From Brucella sp. BE17 (GTDB lineage: Bacteria > Pseudomonadota > Alphaproteobacteria > Rhizobiales > Rhizobiaceae), in contig NZ_CP154467.1 of the NCBI RefSeq assembly GCF_039545455.1, forward strand, positions 1,612,001 through 1,676,000: a DNA stretch of 64,000 nt, in the 5' to 3' direction. The notes under the pieces are model-generated. The model had not been told where the DNA came from, searched no databases, and saw only the letters and a list, made by a program, of their open reading frames with translations. Below, piece by piece: positions 35,239 to 44,532 of this stretch. Position 1 is the stretch's first letter; each line of letters starts with the position of its first letter. The position numbers and the translations under genes are program-made.

Positions 35239-36759
35239 ATGTCCCCTTCCCGGGCTCTTTTGCGCCTGCTGCCGTTGTTATCGGCACAAGCGCGACGCAA
35301 CTGGCGGAAAAAAGCCACATATCTTGGTGTGGTTTTATTCGCCATGCTGGCCGGGTGCCAATCGATCAATTCCAGCAAGGATCTGGGCCTGCAGCCATCG
35401 GACAATCCGGTGACTGTGGACACTGTCACGCGCAATGACAAGCTGGCTCAGCTTGGCGCGCAGCAGCATCCGCGTATCCTTGCAACCTACGGCGGGGAAT
35501 ATAAGGACCAACGGCTGGAACGCATGGTCGCCAAGATTGTTGGCAAACTCACCACCGTATCCGACAAGCCCGACCAGACTTACCGTATCACCATTCTGGA
35601 TTCGCCCAATATCAACGCCTTTGCCCTGCCAGGCGGGTATCTCTACGTCACACGCGGCCTTCTGGCGCTTGCCAATGATTCCTCCGAGGTGGCTGCCGTC
35701 ATCGCGCATGAAATGGGACACGTCGTCGCCAATCACGGTATCTTGCGCCAGGAAAAGGAAGCCGAAACCGGCATTGCGGGGCGCGTGGCAAGCGAAGTGC
35801 TGCATAATGAGACCGCCAGCCGCGAAGAAGTCATTCGTGGCAAGCTGCGGCTGGCGCAATTCTCACGTAATCAGGAACTGCAAGCTGATGCAATTGGCAT
35901 CAAGATGATCGGCGAAGCCGGCTATGATCCCTTTGCCTCGGCGCGCTTTCTCCAATCCATGGATGCGTATAGCAGTTTCCGCTCGGTTTCCGGCGCAACC
36001 GATGCCAGCCTGGATTTTCTGGCGAGCCACCCCGCCACGCCGCAGCGCATTGAGCTGGCACTCGGACACGCACGGCGGATCGGTGCGCCTGGCGTGGGCA
36101 CAACCGACCGCGACTCGTTTCTCAATGGCATAGACGGTCTGCTCTATGGCGATTCTCCCAATCAGGGTTACGTTCGTGAACAAGCATTCCTTCATCCCAA
36201 GCTTGGCGTGACCTTCCGCGCGCCCGCAGGCTTCACCATCGACAATTCGGCGACCGCCGTCATGGCGAGCGGTCCGGGTGAAGTGGCAATTCGCTTCGAT
36301 GGCGCTTCGCTGCCATCCGGTTCCAGCCTCACTGATTATATCCGCTCTGGCTGGGTCACCGGGCTTGAAGCAAGCTCGATCCGGGAGACGAATGTCAACG
36401 GCCTGCCTGCCGCAACAGCACGCGCCGCCGCTGACCGTTGGCAATTCGACATCATGGTTATCAGCGCCAATGACAAGGTCTATCGCTTCCTGACGGCGGC
36501 TCCCAAAGGCAGCGCGGCACTGCTGCCCGCTTCGCAACAGGTCACGCAGTCATTTCGCCTGCTGACGCCAGCAGAAAAGAACGCAATTCGGCCACTGCGC
36601 ATCCGTGTCGTTACGGTGAAGCCCGGAGACACCTTGGCAAGCCTGTCAGCTCGCATGCAGGGTACTACACGTAAGCTTGAGCTGTTCCGGCTCCTCAACG
36701 CCATGTCCCCCGGCGCGACGGTTTCGGTTGGCGACCGCGTCAAGCTCATAAGCGAGTAA
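35239..36759 (+). CDS. M48 family metalloprotease lipoprotein with LysM-like end
   Basis: The 506-residue protein has a basic N-terminal stretch and a lipobox MLAGC with the cysteine at residue 40. The protease domain has the zinc motif HEMGH (His157, Glu158, His161) and a third ligand in NQELQADAIG near 215. The C-terminal part has a further domain and a LysM-like region (VKPGDTLASLSARMQG near 455-470). This fits a periplasmic, membrane-anchored BepA/LoiP-like quality-control protease. The start at 35239 is a best guess; the leader has no strong SD. Confidence 0.8.
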   Translation: MSPSRALLRLLPLLSAQARRNWRKKATYLGVVLFAMLAGCQSINSSKDLGLQPSDNPVTVDTVTRNDKLAQLGAQQHPRILATYGGEYKDQRLERMVAKIVGKLTTVSDKPDQTYRITILDSPNINAFALPGGYLYVTRGLLALANDSSEVAAVIAHEMGHVVANHGILRQEKEAETGIAGRVASEVLHNETASREEVIRGKLRLAQFSRNQELQADAIGIKMIGEAGYDPFASARFLQSMDAYSSFRSVSGATDASLDFLASHPATPQRIELALGHARRIGAPGVGTTDRDSFLNGIDGLLYGDSPNQGYVREQAFLHPKLGVTFRAPAGFTIDNSATAVMASGPGEVAIRFDGASLPSGSSLTDYIRSGWVTGLEASSIRETNVNGLPAATARAAADRWQFDIMVISANDKVYRFLTAAPKGSAALLPASQQVTQSFRLLTPAEKNAIRPLRIRVVTVKPGDTLASLSARMQGTTRKLELFRLLNAMSPGATVSVGDRVKLISE

Positions 36760-36761
36760 CC

Positions 36762-37457
36762 GTGAAAATGGAAACAATTGTCCAATCACTACTAACTGGA
36801 AAGGTCGCACCGTTAGGGCCGCACAACGCGCCCAGTGGTATCGACAAGAAACCCGTGCAAGACGGTATCAGGATAACGCATGAGGGACTTTGTGGCGACG
36901 AGCAGGGAGACACTCGCGTTCACGGCGGGCCGGAAAAAGCCATTCACCATTACCCGCTGGAACACTACAACATATGGCGCGCTGAAATCGGCGAGCGTCA
37001 ATGCCTTGATAGCGCCGGCGCATTTGGAGAAAACATTTCGACCATCGGCCTTGATGAAAAGAACGTCGCGGTCGGCGATCGTTTCCAGTTGGGTACAGCG
37101 CTGATCGAGGTCTCACAGGGCCGCCAGCCTTGCTGGAAACTCAATGCCCGCTTCGATGTGCCCGATATGGCGATCCGCGTTCAGAAAACCGGACGCACAG
37201 GCTGGTATTATCGGGTGCTGGAAGAAGGTCTGGCAGAAGCCGGCCTGCCGATGGTGCTTGTCGACCGGCTGTCGCCGGAATGGACATTGCATCGCATCTG
37301 GTATCTGCTCTATGTCGATATGCTGAATTACGATGAGCTATCCGCAATGGCCGAAATCCCCCATCTTGCTGATGGCTGGAAACGTTATGCCGTGCGCCGA
37401 CTTCAAAATCGCAAAGTGGAAGACTGGTCACCACGCCTTACGGGGGAAGATGCCTGA
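36762..37457 (+). CDS. MOSC domain protein (YiiM-like)
   Basis: The 231-residue protein has the MOSC fold: GLCGDEQGDTRVHGGPEKAIHHYP near 43-66 and the catalytic cysteine in RQPCWKLN near 121-128. A C-terminal three-helix part follows, as in YiiM, which reduces N-hydroxylated compounds with a molybdenum cofactor. The gene starts 2 bp after the stop of the protease gene, with GTG at 36762 and an ATG at 36768 as the alternative. The two may be co-transcribed. Confidence 0.85.
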   Translation: MKMETIVQSLLTGKVAPLGPHNAPSGIDKKPVQDGIRITHEGLCGDEQGDTRVHGGPEKAIHHYPLEHYNIWRAEIGERQCLDSAGAFGENISTIGLDEKNVAVGDRFQLGTALIEVSQGRQPCWKLNARFDVPDMAIRVQKTGRTGWYYRVLEEGLAEAGLPMVLVDRLSPEWTLHRIWYLLYVDMLNYDELSAMAEIPHLADGWKRYAVRRLQNRKVEDWSPRLTGEDA

Positions 37458-37568
37458 CGGCGGTGCTAGAGCAAGTGGAACTGGTCTAGACAGAGCAATA
37501 AGTCCACTGGACTGATTGCTGACCTGCTTCGATGGGGAACGCATGCTTAGAAAGCGAACCTGAACAAA

Positions 37569-37603
37569 TGTCTTCTGAATAGAGAAAAATGCGACGCGCT
37601 TTA
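37569..37603. repeat. Repeat copy matching 12574-12608
   Basis: The 35-nt block is similar, at equal length, to the unit upstream of prpE. Both share TGTCTT at the left and AAAATGC and CGCTTTA towards the right. It sits 5 bp from the 3' end of the minus-strand rpoH gene. Confidence 0.6.
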
Positions 37604-37607
37604 AAGC

Positions 37608-38540
37608 TCAAGCCTGATAAGCAGCAAGTTCATGCTGGCTCAAGAGAGCGACCTTCAGCTTTTCCAGTGCCCGACTTTCTATCTGTCGCACCCGCTCTTT
37701 CGAAATACCCAGTTTCTCGCCCAAAACTTCCAGCGTTACGCCACCTTCTTCCAGGCGGCGCTTGCGGATAATATGAAGCTCACGGTCATTAAGCGCATCA
37801 AGCGCATCAAGCAGCCACTGATTGCGACGTTCCGTATCGATAGAGTTTTCCGCGATCTCATCCTGCAAAGGACTATCGTCTACGAGGAAATCCATTCGCC
37901 GCGCTGTGCCAGCATCATCCTCACCAACCGGTGCCGAAAGCGAACTATCCGGCCCCGACAAACGGCTGTCCATGAATTCCACATCGCTTGTCGATACACC
38001 TAACTGGTCGGATATCTGGCGATAGATTTCAGCCTTGCTCAAACCATCGTCAGCTTGAGCAAGTTTGGAGCGCAATCGTCGAAGATTAAAGAACAGGGCT
38101 TTTTGGGCCGAACTCGTACCGCCGCGAACGATTGACCAGTTACGCAGAATATAGTCCTGCATCGAAGCTCTTATCCACCAGGATGCATAAGTCGAAAAGC
38201 GCACGTCGCGGTTGGGATCGAAGCGCGCAGCAGCTTCCAGAAGGCCGACATAGCCTTCCTGGATAAGATCGCTCATCGGCAGATTGAATTTACGGAAGCG
38301 CCCTGCCATCGATATCACAAGACGCATATGAGCCGACGTAATACGATGAAGTGCATCCTGATCCTTCATCTCTTTCCAGCGTATAGCCAGATCGCGTTCT
38401 TCATCACGTTCGAGATAAGGCGCACTCATCGCGCTGCGGATCATGGACTGCGGAGAGGAGGATGGAGAAGCACCGCGAGCAAATGAAGGAGCGCGGCTGG
38501 CAGGAACTGCGGAAGAACTGTGCATGGATGACGAATTCAT
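37608..38540 (-). CDS. rpoH: RNA polymerase sigma factor RpoH, RpoH2-like
   Basis: The 310-residue sigma-70 family protein lacks region 1.1. Region 2 is seen from about residue 65 with the sigma-32 signature RNWSIVRGGTSSAQKALFFN near 132-151 (RpoH box). The C-terminal region 4 has LGISKERVRQIESRALEKLK near 277-296. The sequence matches the RpoH2 branch of Rhizobiales rather than RpoH1; naming in Brucella differs between papers. It controls heat- and stress-related genes. AGGAG six bases before the ATG at 38540 supports the start. A serine-rich 30-residue N-terminal extension is unusual for the family. Confidence 0.9.
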   Translation of the reverse strand: MNSSSMHSSSAVPASRAPSFARGASPSSSPQSMIRSAMSAPYLERDEERDLAIRWKEMKDQDALHRITSAHMRLVISMAGRFRKFNLPMSDLIQEGYVGLLEAAARFDPNRDVRFSTYASWWIRASMQDYILRNWSIVRGGTSSAQKALFFNLRRLRSKLAQADDGLSKAEIYRQISDQLGVSTSDVEFMDSRLSGPDSSLSAPVGEDDAGTARRMDFLVDDSPLQDEIAENSIDTERRNQWLLDALDALNDRELHIIRKRRLEEGGVTLEVLGEKLGISKERVRQIESRALEKLKVALLSQHELAAYQA

Positions 38541-38880
38541 CTGGTTCTCCTGTTTTTGACTGGCACTTGTTTACTAGTGCGTCAAACTTAAAAGATACCA
38601 GTTACGCGAAGAACAATGAACACGCGCAAAAACGTTTCCGATGCCGTCAGGCTTTTAGATCACACATCTGCTCGCAACAAACAAAGACGCTTTCAAACGG
38701 GCCCGCTTTTTAAACTGGTGTGAAGAAGAACGCACGAATTGCCATCAGGTTCCTTGCGGGCAAAGCATAATTGCCTGTCAATTCTCATCAATATAAAATT
38801 AAGATAAAAAAAGCCCGGCTTATGCCGGGCTCTCTAAAAGGCAACCGAATGAACGGTTGCCAAAATTCAACAAAGCAAAA
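38541..38880. other. Intergenic region between rpoH and CarD genes
   Basis: The gap holds the rpoH promoter on the minus strand and the CarD-gene terminator. No coding frame with good character is seen. No clean GGAAC-type general stress promoter was found by eye. Confidence 0.4.
38806..38831 (-). terminator. Terminator after the CarD gene
   Basis: On the minus strand the stem AGCCCGGCATAAGCCGGGCT is followed by a seven-T tract. It lies about 50 bp after the CarD-family stop. Confidence 0.85.
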
Positions 38881-38881
38881 C

Positions 38882-39460
38882 TTACGCCGCCTCGACTTCT
38901 TCATCTTCGACATCAGCTTCTGCATCAGCCTTGCCGCGCTTGGGACCTTTGGCAAGATTGGCTTCAATGAGACGCACTGCTTCCGTTTCAGAAAGCTTGT
39001 TGACGGCTGCGATTTCGCGGGCCATTCGATCAAGCGCTGCTTCGTAAAGCTGGCGTTCGGAATAAGACTGCTCGGGCTGGTTTTCCGCGCGGAAGAGATC
39101 GCGCACCACTTCGGAAATCGAGATCAGATCGCCGGAATTGATCTTCGCATCATATTCCTGCGCACGGCGCGACCACATGGTGCGCTTGACGCGTGCGCGG
39201 CCCTGAACCACCTTCAATGCACGCTCGACATAATCGGTTTCCGACAGCTTGCGCATGCCAATGGTCGCTGCTTTGGCAACCGGCACTTTCAGGCGCATTT
39301 TGTCCTTTTCAAAGTCGATCACGAAAAGTTCAAGCTTGTGACCAGCCACTTCCTGCTCTTCGATCGCTACAATCTGACCAACGCCGTGAGACGGATACAC
39401 AATGGCCTCACCGGTCTTGAAACCACCGCGAACTGCGGATTTCTTCTGCTGGGATGACAT
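38882..39460 (-). CDS. CarD family transcription regulator
   Basis: The 192-residue protein has the CarD RNA-polymerase-interacting Tudor-like domain (KTGEAIVYPSHGVGQIVAIEE near 15-35, and KMRLKVPVAKA near 54-64). A helical, DNA-binding C-terminal half ends in acidic residues. CarD stabilises open promoter complexes, chiefly of rRNA and housekeeping genes. The ATG at 39460 is chosen; the longer frame adds poorly conserved residues. The gene lies just upstream of rpoH on the same strand but has its own terminator. Confidence 0.9.
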   Translation of the reverse strand: MSSQQKKSAVRGGFKTGEAIVYPSHGVGQIVAIEEQEVAGHKLELFVIDFEKDKMRLKVPVAKAATIGMRKLSETDYVERALKVVQGRARVKRTMWSRRAQEYDAKINSGDLISISEVVRDLFRAENQPEQSYSERQLYEAALDRMAREIAAVNKLSETEAVRLIEANLAKGPKRGKADAEADVEDEEVEAA

Positions 39461-40068
39461 ACGCTTCAATACTCCCTGTTGTGCCCGGCGCGATCCGCCG
39501 GTTAACACATGATATCTGTCCGCGCTCATCCGAAGCGCGGAAGCCATATTCGGCATTGAACTGAAAGCGTTTTCGACGGCAGACTTCTTTCACCGGGAAA
39601 GAACTACGGGAAAAGATAAGATCTGCGTTTCGGCGCTTGAGGCGGCCCTGAAGAGCGAATGAACGTCCAAGGACTACGGCTAAATCGCAATCATCCATCC
39701 CGCGCCAAATTAGCCCGGTAAAATAATTAGCCTCTCTGAGATTAACGCATCTGCGCCACGAATTGACGTCCAGTCACCGAAATTGTGGGGTGAACCTAAC
39801 ACAATTTCGCGAAAGAATCAACAAATTGCCAAAAATGCCCCGTTCGGCAGTAAAGAAACTGCTTTTTGCCGTGAAATATCGGTGCATTCAACTGTTTTAT
39901 ATCCGCGCGGCGAACCAAAGGCACCCTGTGACTTTGACCATAGCCTATGCATTTCTATAGTATTGGCCCAAAAATCAGAATTTGTTTTTGGAAGGCACCA
40001 TGCATAGATTTAACTTAGAGCATGCATTGTGCGTCCGATTTGACGCACGATACTCTAATGCGAAATTC
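39461..40068. other. 608-bp gap between CarD and fdxA with two hairpins
   Basis: It contains a perfect 10-bp inverted repeat (CGAAATTGTG at 39778-39787, complement at 39800-39809, 12-bp loop) and a longer imperfect palindrome at 40015-40058. No supported gene was found. The CarD promoter is expected at the left end. Confidence 0.5.
40015..40058. repeat. Palindrome downstream of fdxA
   Basis: TTAGAG/CTCTAA outer arms (40015-40020, 40053-40058) and GTGCGTC/GACGCAC inner arms enclose an AT loop. It lies 11 bp after the fdxA stop, so it may act as a terminator or be a repeat copy. Confidence 0.55.
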
Positions 40069-40404
40069 TCAATCGCCGCTGCCCGGTTCGGCTGAGAAAT
40101 ATTGCAGCTTGCCTGACACGCCGTCCATTTCTTTGGCTTCCGGCAATTCATCCTTCTTGGCGGTTATATTGGGCCATTTAACCGAATATTCCGCATTCAG
40201 TTCCAGCCATTTGTCGAGGCCGGGTTCGGTATCTGGGCTGATCGCTTCAGCAGGGCATTCCGGCTCGCAAACACCACAATCGATGCATTCGTCCGGATTG
40301 ATGACGAGCATATTCTCGCCTTCATAGAAGCAATCCACCGGACAGACCTCGACGCAGTCCGTATACTTGCAACGAATGCAATTATCGGTCACGACATAAG
40401 TCAT
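40069..40404 (-). CDS. fdxA: 7Fe ferredoxin (FdxA)
   Basis: The 111-residue protein has nine cysteines (9, 12, 17, 21, 25, 40, 43, 46, 50) in the order of a 3Fe-4S plus 4Fe-4S ferredoxin, with the [11 protein letters not shown] segment. The C-terminal tail of about 60 residues is typical of FdxA. It transfers electrons at low potential. GGAG CAGGACA before the ATG supports the start. It lies 418 bp downstream of the S4-domain gene, not in a tight operon. Confidence 0.9.
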   Translation of the reverse strand: MTYVVTDNCIRCKYTDCVEVCPVDCFYEGENMLVINPDECIDCGVCEPECPAEAISPDTEPGLDKWLELNAEYSVKWPNITAKKDELPEAKEMDGVSGKLQYFSAEPGSGD

Positions 40405-40822
40405 TGTCCTGCTCCTGTCGCTGCCTCACGGGTGTGAACAAGCAGCTAATCTCTTTAAGCCTCTGCACCGATATCTCCGCGGGAAGATGCGGAATATCTT
40501 GTCATAACGTCACTTTTCAAGGGAATGGCATGGGGGCTCACCCCAATACCTCTTATGACACTGCGTCACGTAACCATTTTGATCTACGCTGACAAGGGCA
40601 GAAACGCCGCATCTTTGCGCTACCTCAAATAACTGGAATAGCATTTCGCCTCTAGTTTTCGGAACAAAAAACTGTTGCTCATAAAGAGCTTAATGCGCAA
40701 ATCCAATCACAGGACAAAAGCGCCTGCGGCATCTCGTCCAGATCAAAACCGCTCTCAATCTTTATCTTATCGCATTATCTGAAGCAAAATCGCTACGCAC
40801 TTTTTCTGGAAATGCTCTCGAT
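40405..40822. other. 418-bp intergenic region upstream of fdxA
   Basis: It should hold the fdxA promoter. The right part (40747-40816) is the dispersed repeat described separately. Nothing else was recognised. Confidence 0.45.
40747..40816. repeat. Dispersed repeat copy 2
   Basis: This 70-bp unit matches 14685-14754 at the same length. The last 46 positions are about 83% identical between copies, and the left end has AACCGCTCT in both. It lies 6 bp after the stop of the S4 protein gene. Confidence 0.75.
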
Positions 40823-41209
40823 TTATAGACCACGTAAACGATCCGTATCCCGGCGCTGTTTTTTTGTTGGTCGTCCGGCCCCACTATCGCGCAGCGGCAA
40901 AGGTGCTTTTAGATGCGCCGGGACTTCATTGGATGGTGGCGAAAGATCTTCATAAAGCAACTGCGCTTCCGGCGCGGGACCGCGCCGTTCCCCGCCCGCC
41001 AGCACTTTATAGACCAAAATTCTCCGCTCGAGCGTGATTGTCAGCACATCGCCGGTCTTAACCTGATGCGACGCCTGATCAATCTTGTCGCGATTGACGC
41101 GGACCTTGCCACCGGCGGCGAGTTTCGCCGCCAGCGATCTCGATTTGACCACGCGCGCAAAAAACAGCCACTTATCGATCCGCTGTCTTTCGGCTGATGC
41201 AACGACCAT
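40823..41209 (-). CDS. S4-domain RNA-binding protein (HslR/RQC-P-like)
   Basis: The 128-residue product has an S4 domain at about residues 8-70 (RIDKWLFFARVVKSRSLA, GGKVRVN) and a basic, lysine/arginine-rich tail. Members bind ribosomal RNA or dissociated 50S subunits carrying nascent chains after heat shock. It begins 1 bp after the stop of the Suv3-like helicase gene. The two are clearly one operon, consistent with a shared role in RNA or ribosome quality control. Confidence 0.85.
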   Translation of the reverse strand: MVVASAERQRIDKWLFFARVVKSRSLAAKLAAGGKVRVNRDKIDQASHQVKTGDVLTITLERRILVYKVLAGGERRGPAPEAQLLYEDLSPPSNEVPAHLKAPLPLRDSGAGRPTKKQRRDTDRLRGL

Positions 41210-41210
41210 G

Positions 41211-44200
41211 TTATTTCTTCATTTGCTCCTTGAGCGCGAGCAGCTTGGCAAAGGGCGAATCCGGGTCGATACGCGCTGGCCGTTCCTGCTGGATGCGCTT
41301 GCCGCCTTGCGGCCCACCAGAATCACGCTTAGGCTGACGATCACGGTTATCATCGCGCGGTTTGCCCTTGAAACCCTCACGTTTACCCTCGCCATCATTT
41401 TGACGACGCTTGTTCTTGTCGAAACGCTTCGGTCCGTGATTGCGCGCGCCCTGCTCGCCGTCTTCTGGCTTACCTTGGCCTGCACCCTGCTGTGGGCGGT
41501 TATGGCGCTGACGGTTCTGATCCTGGCGGTTGCGGTTTTCAAAACGACCCTGCCGCCACAGAAGAACGGGCTTCGGCTCATCGACCGCATTTTCGGCCGC
41601 TTCGGCGCTTTCTGCTACGGGCTTTTCAGCTGTAGCGGGAACAGCTTTTTCTACCTTGGTATCGACAACCTCTTCCACCACTGCGACCACCGGGGCGGGC
41701 ACTGGTTCGGCGGGCGGCACGGCTGGCTTTTCTTGCGCTACGCTTAAAACTTCCTTCTGTGCAGCTTGCGCTGCAAAAGCATCAAGTTCTGCGAGTTTTG
41801 CCGCTACAGTATCCGCTTGCATGGCTTCATGACGATAGCCAAGGCTTCTAAGAATTTCTTCCATATCCTCAGGCGTTGCACCAAGGATCGACATCATGGC
41901 AGGTGTCACGATGAAACGTCCGCCGTCATATGCGCCGTCGGGACGTACGCCCGAACCCGGACGCCAGGCCAAGGCAGGGCGAATGAGATCGGCGAGCCGT
42001 TCCAGAATATCGATACGGACTGCCCGCCTGCCCAGGACGCGGTAGCCCGCCAGACGGTAGAACATAGCATCGAAGGTCGCATCGACAACCACCGAAGTAC
42101 GGCCCGCAGCCAACGCATGGACAACATCGCCGTAACCTGCCCGCTCACGACCATCATTCTTGAGGCCCCAGAGCAGCGTAACAAGCCCCGCAGGTGCCGG
42201 TTTCAACAGCATCGGCATAAAGACATGATAGGCACCGAACCGCACACCGAGGCGGCGCAGGGCTGCGCGCGAATCCTGATCGAGACCGCGAACTTCCTCC
42301 GCCACGTCGCGACGCTGGAGAATGCCGAGATTTTCGACAAGCTGGAAAGCAAGGCCGCGTGTCATGCCGGTTAAGGCGTCGGCTGCGGCGAGATCCGTCA
42401 GAGGCTTCAGCACGGTTTCGATATGATGCGCGACAAAACGCTCTATGCGCGCTGCAACTTTGCCGCGCGCTGGTCCGGTCAGCTGTTCGTCAGCCAGAAG
42501 CACGCTACGTGGCTTCAAAACCTCATCACCTGCGACCAATGTGGCAATGATTGCCCCCACCCAGCGCAGCACACCGTCCGACCCAAGCGCGAAATCGCCA
42601 TTGGGGGCGCTCGCAAAACGCTCTGCTCGGCGCTCGAACTCGGCGGCGAGCGCCTTTTGCGCAGCACTCTTCACAGCCTTTGCGTCCGGCCCTTCGGCCT
42701 GAACGTCGGCAGTAAAACGGAATCCTTCCAGTTGCCCAACATTATGGTCTTCGACAATCACGTCTCCGGTCGGGCTGATTTCTGCTTCAAGCATGGTATT
42801 CTCTCTCAGGCGCCTCATAAGCACGCTTGTCCTGCGGTCTACAAAGCGTTTCGTCAACCTTTCATGCAGCGCGTCGGACAATCTATCCTCTATTTCGCGC
42901 GTCTTTTCCTGCCAGTGTGTCGGATCGGCAAGCCATCCCGGCCTGTGCGACACAAAAGTCCAGGTACGGATTTGCGCCACGCGGTGCGACAAAGTATCGA
43001 TTTCCCCCTCGGTACTGTCGGCCCGGCGCACCTGTTCGCTCATATAATCTTCATCAACGCTCCCCCGGCGCACAAGGTCCTGATAAATGGCGGCAATAAT
43101 GTCTGCATGCTGCGCCGGTGCAATCTTGCGATAATCGGGAAGCGCACAGGCATCCCATAACAGTTCGATCCGCGCCGGCGTCGTGGCAAGGCGGACAATA
43201 TCTTCGTCTCGCGCCAGATTTTCAAGCGCCTGCTGATCGACCGCCGGAAGCGCCCTTGCGAGCCCTTCGATAGGTGCAGGCGTCTCCAGCGAGCGGCGCA
43301 GCGCATCAATGGATGCAAAATCAAAACGCGCGGTACGCCATTGCAGCACCTTCACGGGATCGAAATTATGCGCTTCCACCCGTTCGACCAGTTCATCGTC
43401 GAAGGGTTGTACCTGCCCGGTAACGCCGAACGTGCCATCGCGAAGATGCCGTCCGGCGCGCCCTGCGATCTGCCCTACTTCCGCTGGCGTCAGATCGCGG
43501 AACTGATAGCCATCGAATTTGCGGTTCTGCGCAAAGCCGACGTGATCGACATCGAGATTAAGCCCCATGCCGATGGCATCGGTCGCCACCAAAAAATCCA
43601 CATCGCCCGACTGATAAAGCTCGACTTGCGCGTTGCGCGTGCGTGGCGAGAGCGCGCCCATGACCACAGCCGCCCCGCCGCGCTGGCGACGGATCAATTC
43701 TGCAATCGCATAAACCTCGTCCGCTGAAAAAGCGACGATCGCCGAGCGGTTGGGCAGACGTGTGATCTTCTTGGAACCGGCATAGGCCAGATTAGACAGA
43801 CGCGGACGCGTAATGACATTCACGCCCCGCAGCAACTTCTCCAGAATGCCGCGCATGGTGGCGGCACCCAGAAGCAGTGTTTCCTGCCGTCCACGCAGAT
43901 GCAGGATGCGGTCGGTAAAGATGTGCCCGCGTTCCAGATCATTGGCAAGCTGCACCTCGTCTATCGCCACGAAAGCAACGTCTGTGCGTCGCGGCATGGC
44001 CTCGACGGTGCAAACGGAATAGCGCGCGCCTGGCGGCACGATCTTTTCTTCACCGGTGATCAGCGCCACATTGGCGGCTCCAACCCGCTCCACGACACGA
44101 TTATAGACTTCGCGCGCCAGAAGACGCAGTGGCAGGCCAATCATGCCACTGCCGTGCGAAAGCATACGCTCGATGGCTAGATGCGTCTTGCCGGTATTGG

Positions 44201-44273
44201 TAGGCCCCAGCACTGCCGTTACATCGCGCCCGCTCAAGACGAGAGGCAAATCATGGGCGGGGAATTGATTCAT
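41211..44273 (-). CDS. Suv3-like DEAD/DEAH RNA helicase
   Basis: The 1020-residue protein has a Walker A segment GPTNTGKTH at residues 23-31, the DEVQ box (AIDEVQLANDLERG) near 107, and a helicase C domain with DAIGMGLNLDV near 230 and the QIAGRAGR motif near 267. It matches the mitochondrial SUV3/SUPV3L1 type found in alphaproteobacteria. Residues about 860-1010 form a low-complexity, basic, RNA-binding-like tail rich in K, R, D and G. The role is expected to be in RNA turnover. It is followed at 1 bp by the S4 protein gene. Confidence 0.88.
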   Translation of the reverse strand: MNQFPAHDLPLVLSGRDVTAVLGPTNTGKTHLAIERMLSHGSGMIGLPLRLLAREVYNRVVERVGAANVALITGEEKIVPPGARYSVCTVEAMPRRTDVAFVAIDEVQLANDLERGHIFTDRILHLRGRQETLLLGAATMRGILEKLLRGVNVITRPRLSNLAYAGSKKITRLPNRSAIVAFSADEVYAIAELIRRQRGGAAVVMGALSPRTRNAQVELYQSGDVDFLVATDAIGMGLNLDVDHVGFAQNRKFDGYQFRDLTPAEVGQIAGRAGRHLRDGTFGVTGQVQPFDDELVERVEAHNFDPVKVLQWRTARFDFASIDALRRSLETPAPIEGLARALPAVDQQALENLARDEDIVRLATTPARIELLWDACALPDYRKIAPAQHADIIAAIYQDLVRRGSVDEDYMSEQVRRADSTEGEIDTLSHRVAQIRTWTFVSHRPGWLADPTHWQEKTREIEDRLSDALHERLTKRFVDRRTSVLMRRLRENTMLEAEISPTGDVIVEDHNVGQLEGFRFTADVQAEGPDAKAVKSAAQKALAAEFERRAERFASAPNGDFALGSDGVLRWVGAIIATLVAGDEVLKPRSVLLADEQLTGPARGKVAARIERFVAHHIETVLKPLTDLAAADALTGMTRGLAFQLVENLGILQRRDVAEEVRGLDQDSRAALRRLGVRFGAYHVFMPMLLKPAPAGLVTLLWGLKNDGRERAGYGDVVHALAAGRTSVVVDATFDAMFYRLAGYRVLGRRAVRIDILERLADLIRPALAWRPGSGVRPDGAYDGGRFIVTPAMMSILGATPEDMEEILRSLGYRHEAMQADTVAAKLAELDAFAAQAAQKEVLSVAQEKPAVPPAEPVPAPVVAVVEEVVDTKVEKAVPATAEKPVAESAEAAENAVDEPKPVLLWRQGRFENRNRQDQNRQRHNRPQQGAGQGKPEDGEQGARNHGPKRFDKNKRRQNDGEGKREGFKGKPRDDNRDRQPKRDSGGPQGGKRIQQERPARIDPDSPFAKLLALKEQMKK

Positions 44274-44532
44274 GCCAGCAATCGGTTTCCCGGTATGGAT
44301 GTCCCCGGGCCGAAGGTCCGAAGGAGCTTAATGATTGAACGTTTCCGCGGAGAGTATTCCGCCCGAACGCTATGAGTTTTTGAGCGCTGTTTCAGCATAG
44401 GATGATTGCGCGCTAAATACAGCAGAACATGCGATAGCACTATCCCGCTGGGATCGAAAGCGTTTGCGGAGGAAGGACAGAAAAAATCTCCACCAATCTG
44501 GCTCGACATGCATTCCGGATTAACGGGTGATC

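Noticed and set aside
39763..39960. 65-codon plus-strand frame upstream of fdxA
   Set aside because: No family pattern or ribosome-binding site; the frame runs across the 39778-39809 palindrome.
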